Part shown: piece after piece, positions 7,223 through 10,048 of the stretch | Layout of the letters: each line of letters starts with the position of its first letter | How positions within the stretch are numbered: the first letter of the stretch is position 1 | Origin: Reyranella sp. | Lineage (GTDB): Bacteria > Pseudomonadota > Alphaproteobacteria > Reyranellales > Reyranellaceae | Reading direction: 5' to 3' | Assembly (NCBI GenBank): GCA_004296815.1 | Contig: SCVT01000044.1 | Coordinates: 1 to 10,048 of the forward strand | Length of the DNA stretch: 10,048 nt | Position numbers and translations under genes: made by a program | Notes under the pieces: model-generated | What the model was told of the DNA's origin: nothing | What the model saw: only the letters and a program-made list of their open reading frames with translations | Databases searched by the model: none

Positions 7223-7243
7223 GCCGGCGCTCATCGCGCCGGC
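7223..7243 (-). promoter_or_regulatory. 8-bp stem-loop in the leader of the TRAP binding-protein gene
   Basis: GCCGGCGC and GCGCCGGC form a perfect 8-bp GC stem around a 5-base loop in the 75-base gap between the cupin stop and the binding-protein start. No T run follows on either strand, so it is not an obvious intrinsic terminator. One arm could alternatively pair with GCCGG at 7254-7258. It may protect or separate the transporter part of the message, or act as an attenuator. No promoter could be recognised in the gap. Confidence 0.5.
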
Positions 7244-7268
7244 ATGTTGCCAAGCCGGGAGGGGTTGT

Positions 7269-7622
7269 TCAATCGAAGAAGGTGTTGGGTCTCAGGAAGA
7301 CCGCCAGCATGAGGCAGCCTTCGTCGGTCCATGCCTCGTGCCGGCTGCCGGCGCGGCGCCAGACGTATTGGCCCGGCCCGCAGACTCCGTCATGGTCGGC
7401 AAACGAACCTTCCAGCACGTAGGTCTGTTCGATCGCGACATGCTCGTGACGCGGCAGGCGCGCGCCGGGCGCCCAGCGCATCAGCACCGTCGACATGCCG
7501 GTGTCCTTCTGCTCCATCAGGATCTTCCACTCGACCCCGGGGAAGCGCGTCGGCTGCCACGGTACGCTGGCGACGTCGACATAGGTCGAGTCGGCCACGG
7601 TGGGCATCGTCTCGGCGTTCAT
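7269..7622 (-). CDS. small cupin-domain protein (ChrR-like cupin)
   Basis: This 117-residue protein is a single cupin barrel. Motif 1 is complete: G53-x5-H59-x-H61-x3-E65-x6-G72, giving two histidines and a glutamate as metal ligands. Motif 2 is degenerate: G84, then Arg in place of the usual Pro, G92, and the fourth ligand His95, with Thr in place of the usual Asn. The layout, with W22-Q-P near the start, APGARLPRHEH, YVLEGSFADHDG and EGCLML near the end, resembles the cupin domain of ChrR-type proteins. The zinc-binding anti-sigma N-terminal domain of ChrR is absent, so an enzymatic or sensing role is open. The ATG overlaps the lyase stop (ATGA) with AGAGGG seven bases upstream, so the two genes are translationally coupled. 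This suggests work on the same substrate or product, for example as a dioxygenase, isomerase or metabolite sensor. Confidence 0.88.
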   Translation of the reverse strand: MNAETMPTVADSTYVDVASVPWQPTRFPGVEWKILMEQKDTGMSTVLMRWAPGARLPRHEHVAIEQTYVLEGSFADHDGVCGPGQYVWRRAGSRHEAWTDEGCLMLAVFLRPNTFFD

Positions 7623-8587
7623 GCGGCGGCCCTCTGGCGGGCGCGCAGCTTGGCGGCCTTGAGCGTGCCGCCGCGCATCACATGGCCGGGCAGGGGGCGG
7701 CCGACCACCTGTTCGGCGATCTTCGCGACCTCGATCAACTTCTCGACGTCGAGCCCGGTCTCCACGCCCATCTCCTCGCACATGTAGGCGAAGTCCTCGG
7801 TGCAGATGTTGCCGACGGCCCCTTCGGTCGCCGCGAACGGGCAGCCGCCGAGGCCCGCGATCGAGGCGTCGAACTTGGTGACGCCGAGGCGCAGGCCGGC
7901 ATAGGCCGCGGCCATGCCGGTGCCGCGCGTGTCGTGCAGGTGGAGCGAGATCTCGAGCTCCGGCCACTTGTTGCGGATGGCGCCGATCAGGCGCTCGACC
8001 GATTGCGGCGTGGCCCAGCCCATGGCGTCGGTGAGCTTGATGCCCTTCAGCCTGAAGCCCGCCAGCTCGGCCTCGTCGAGCGCGAGCTGCACGCGCTGCA
8101 GGATCAATTCGGTCGAGAGCTCGCCCTCGTAGTTGCAGCCGAAGGCGCCGAGGATGATGCCCCATTCGACCGGCATGCCACGGTCCTTGAAGGTCTTGAG
8201 CGACATGCGCTGCTCGACCATGGCGTCGGGGACGGACTTGCCGATGTTCTTCAGCGAGAAGGTGTCGGAGGCCGTCACGCGCACGCCGCCGTCGACATGT
8301 AGCGGACCGCGCAGCGCGCGCTCGAGGCCCTGCTGGTTGAGCCACAGGGCGGCGTACTGGACGCCAGGCTTCTTGGTGATGGCGGCGGCGACCTCTTCGG
8401 CATCCGCCATCGTGGGAACCCGCTTGGGGTTCACGTAGGAGACGCAGGCGATGCGCTTCAGTCCTGCATCGGCCAGCGCCTCGATCAGCCGAACCTTCTC
8501 GGCTACCGGGATCGCCGTCTTCTCCGACTGGAAGCCCTCGCGAGGGCCCTCCTCGTCGATGGTCACTCGCTTGGGCAGGTCGGACAC
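7619..8587 (-). CDS. hydroxymethylglutaryl-CoA lyase-like enzyme (DRE-TIM family)
   Basis: This 322-residue TIM-barrel enzyme resembles HMG-CoA lyase, which splits HMG-CoA into acetyl-CoA and acetoacetate using a divalent metal. Family features seen: EGPREGFQSEK (13-23), VNPKRVPTMAD (52-62), KLTDAMGWATP (184-194), the metal ligand pair in HLHD (His216, His218), AGLGGCPFA (244-252) with the active-site Cys249, and GNICTED (259-265) with the metal ligand Asn260 and Glu264. Aligned by hand to the human enzyme, Asp42 is Glu17, Glu72 is Ala47 and Arg165 is Trp142, so activity on another acyl-CoA is plausible. The start is GTG at 8587, with AGGGAG seven bases upstream (8600-8595). The gene lies 32 bases after tctA and overlaps the cupin by four bases. 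A CoA-transferase farther along the cluster could supply its CoA-ester substrate. Confidence 0.88.
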   Translation of the reverse strand: MSDLPKRVTIDEEGPREGFQSEKTAIPVAEKVRLIEALADAGLKRIACVSYVNPKRVPTMADAEEVAAAITKKPGVQYAALWLNQQGLERALRGPLHVDGGVRVTASDTFSLKNIGKSVPDAMVEQRMSLKTFKDRGMPVEWGIILGAFGCNYEGELSTELILQRVQLALDEAELAGFRLKGIKLTDAMGWATPQSVERLIGAIRNKWPELEISLHLHDTRGTGMAAAYAGLRLGVTKFDASIAGLGGCPFAATEGAVGNICTEDFAYMCEEMGVETGLDVEKLIEVAKIAEQVVGRPLPGHVMRGGTLKAAKLRARQRAAA

Positions 8588-8608
8588 GGGCGAACTCCCT
8601 GGCTAGGG

Positions 8609-8632
8609 GGAAGAGGGCGTCAGCCCTCTTCC
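8609..8632 (-). promoter_or_regulatory. 10-bp stem-loop spanning the tctA stop codon
   Basis: GGAAGAGGGC and GCCCTCTTCC form a perfect 10-bp stem with a 4-base loop, and the TGA of the TctA-like gene (8622-8620) sits in the loop. The 3' side on the - strand continues with a run of C and no T run, so a classical Rho-independent terminator is unlikely. It may stabilise the 3' end of the transporter message or lower read-through into the lyase gene. Confidence 0.5.
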
Positions 8633-10048
8633 TGGAACGCCTCCTGACGTGCCTTCTTGAAGCTCGGCAAGGCCATCAGGAGCAGCAGGACCGCGGTGGT
8701 GATCAGCAGGCCGAGGCTGATCGGCCGCTGCAGGAACACCATCGGGTCGCCACGCGACAGGAGCATGGCGCGACGGAAGTATTCCTCCATCTGCGGCCCC
8801 AACACCAGCCCCAGCAGGAACGGTGCGCCCTCGCAGCCCAACCGCACGAAGATGTAGCCCAGCACGCCGAAGGCGGCGACCTGCATCACGTGGAAGGTAC
8901 TGTTCTGGAGGCTGTACGCGCCGATGCAGCAGAAGAGCAGGATGGCCGGCGCCAGGAAACGGTACGGCACGGTGAGCAGCTTCACCCACAGGCCGATCAT
9001 CGGCAGGTTGATGACGACCAGCATGGCGTTGCCGATCCACATCGAGGCGATCATGCCCCAGAAGAGATCCGGCTTCTTGGTCATGACCTCTGGGCCAGGC
9101 TGGATGCCCTGGATGATCATGGCACCGACCATCAGCGCCATGACGGCGTTCGATGGGATGCCGAGCGTCAGCATCGGGATGAACGAGGTCTGTGCGGCGG
9201 CATTATTGGCCGCCTCGGGCGATGCGACACCCTCCACCGCGCCCTTGCCGAAGATCTCTGGTGTCTTCGAGAGCTTCTTCTCGAGCGTATAGGCCGAGAA
9301 GGCGCCGAGCGTCGGACCGCCGCCCGGGAGCACGCCGAGCGCGGCGCCCAGGAATGTGCCGCGCAGCGCGGCGGGGATCGCCCGGCGGATTTCCTCTGCC
9401 GTGGGCCACAGGGAGTTCACCTTGATGGTGCCTCCTGTGCGCGTCAGATGTCGTTCCAGGTTGACCACGATCTCGGCGATGCCGAACAGGCCCATCGCGA
9501 TCGGCGCGAAGTCGATGCCGTCCGAGAGCTCGGGCAGGTCGAATGTGAAGCGCTGCGCGCCGGTGTTGACGTCGGTGCCGACCAGGCCGAACAGCAGCCC
9601 GAGGAAGATCATGGCGATCGCCTTGATCACCGAGCCGCTCGCCAGGATGACCGCGGCGACCAGGCCGAGCGCCATCAGCGAGCAATAGTCGGCCGGGCCG
9701 AACTTCTGCGCCATACGCGTCAGCGGCTCGGCGAACAGCACGATGATGATCGTGCCGACGGTGCCGGCGAAGAACGAGCCGACCGCCGAGATCGAGAGCG
9801 CCGCGCCGGCGCGTCCCTTGCGCGCCATCTGGTAGCCGTCGAGACAGGTGACGACCGATGCCGACTCACCCGGCAGGTTCACCAGGATCGAGGTCGTCGA
9901 ACCGCCGTACGAGGCACCGTAGTAGATGCCCGCCAGCATGATCAGCGAGGCGGTCGGCGGCAGGTGGAAGGTGATCGGCAGCAGCATGGCGATGGTCGCC
10001 ACGGGACCGATGCCGGGCAGGACGCCGATCAGCGTGCCGAGCAGACAG
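8620..10048 (-). CDS. TctA-type tripartite tricarboxylate transporter large permease (5' partial)
   Basis: 475 residues are visible and the start lies beyond the right edge. The open frame continues to the last complete codon (10047-10045), and the first residues CLLGTLIGVLPGIGP are the typical N-terminal motif of TctA, so a GTG at 10002 is internal and not the start. Features, in visible-residue numbers: the first glycine-rich motif GVLPGIGP (8-15), a second copy GVLPGGGP (238-245), SPEAANNAAAQTSFIP (276-291) and LTLGIPSNAVMALMVGAM (294-311), plus about ten or more hydrophobic segments. TctA is the large membrane subunit of the TTT system. It works with the small subunit TctB and the periplasmic binding protein TctC, taking up citrate or other carboxylates with cations. 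TctB and TctC are not in the window and probably lie farther upstream (right). It heads the visible - strand cluster. Confidence 0.93.
   Translation of the reverse strand, partial: CLLGTLIGVLPGIGPVATIAMLLPITFHLPPTASLIMLAGIYYGASYGGSTTSILVNLPGESASVVTCLDGYQMARKGRAGAALSISAVGSFFAGTVGTIIIVLFAEPLTRMAQKFGPADYCSLMALGLVAAVILASGSVIKAIAMIFLGLLFGLVGTDVNTGAQRFTFDLPELSDGIDFAPIAMGLFGIAEIVVNLERHLTRTGGTIKVNSLWPTAEEIRRAIPAALRGTFLGAALGVLPGGGPTLGAFSAYTLEKKLSKTPEIFGKGAVEGVASPEAANNAAAQTSFIPMLTLGIPSNAVMALMVGAMIIQGIQPGPEVMTKKPDLFWGMIASMWIGNAMLVVINLPMIGLWVKLLTVPYRFLAPAILLFCCIGAYSLQNSTFHVMQVAAFGVLGYIFVRLGCEGAPFLLGLVLGPQMEEYFRRAMLLSRGDPMVFLQRPISLGLLITTAVLLLLMALPSFKKARQEAFQEEG

Noticed and set aside
4287..7787. A very long open frame (1166 codons) on the + strand opposite the TRAP genes, and other long frames such as 2066-3889 (+) and 4609-6654 (-).
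   Set aside because: Their translations are rich in Arg, His, Asp and Ala without domain motifs, as expected for shadows of GC-rich genes. The opposing or overlapping frames hold clear, full-length protein families.
8600..8632. Intrinsic terminator after tctA.
   Set aside because: The stem is strong, but the following bases on the - strand are CCCCCTAG with no T run, so I list it only as a stem-loop.
9997..10002. GTG at 10002 as the start of the TctA-like gene.
   Set aside because: The frame continues upstream to the window edge and encodes the conserved GVLPGIGP motif, so the gene is cut by the window and the GTG is an internal valine codon.

Overview
The window is GC-rich, almost entirely coding DNA. 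Codon use, gene families and dense gene packing look proteobacterial, most likely an alphaproteobacterium of the metabolically versatile soil or water type. I cannot name the genus. No rRNA, tRNA, mobile element, CRISPR array or prophage gene was seen. No gene-free stretch exceeds about 80 bases.

Layout. On the + strand at the left edge, the last nine codons of an unidentified gene run into a complete LysE/RhtB-type exporter gene (30-662). Everything else lies on the - strand and reads from the right edge leftward as nine closely packed genes. In transcription order these are: a TctA-type large permease of a tripartite tricarboxylate transporter (8620-10048, start outside the window), an HMG-CoA-lyase-like enzyme (7619-8587), a ChrR-like small cupin (7269-7622), a TAXI-type TRAP solute-binding protein (6045-7193), a fused TRAP permease (3795-6029), a class III (CaiB/BaiF) CoA-transferase (2588-3772), an exported DUF6134-like protein (1889-2536), an SCP2-like small protein (1509-1892) and an alpha/beta hydrolase (659-1507). 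Gaps are +75 nt or less, and several junctions overlap or touch (ATGA at 7622 and 1892, TGACATG at 1511-1505). This fits one operon, or at most two or three coupled transcription units.

How the genes may work together (inference). Two unrelated carboxylate uptake systems, TRAP-TAXI and TctA, flank a CoA-transferase and a lyase of the DRE-TIM/HMGL family. The simplest reading is a catabolic module: a carboxylic acid, probably branched or hydroxylated, is imported, loaded with CoA by the class III transferase, and split by the lyase into central metabolites. The lyase keeps the metal-binding His-x-His, the Asn and the active-site Cys. By hand alignment it differs from human HMG-CoA lyase at two catalytic acids (D42 to E, E72 to A), so its substrate may not be HMG-CoA. 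The three downstream genes (DUF6134, SCP2-like, alpha/beta hydrolase) look like a small accessory module for a hydrophobic or ester substrate. That role is open.

Small-scale structure. Several inverted repeats sit at operon junctions: a 10-bp stem around the tctA stop codon, an 8-bp stem in the leader of the solute-binding protein gene, a 10-bp stem just after the start codon of the TRAP permease, and a 7-bp stem whose loop holds the ribosome binding site of the hydrolase. They may set the very different protein levels these genes need.
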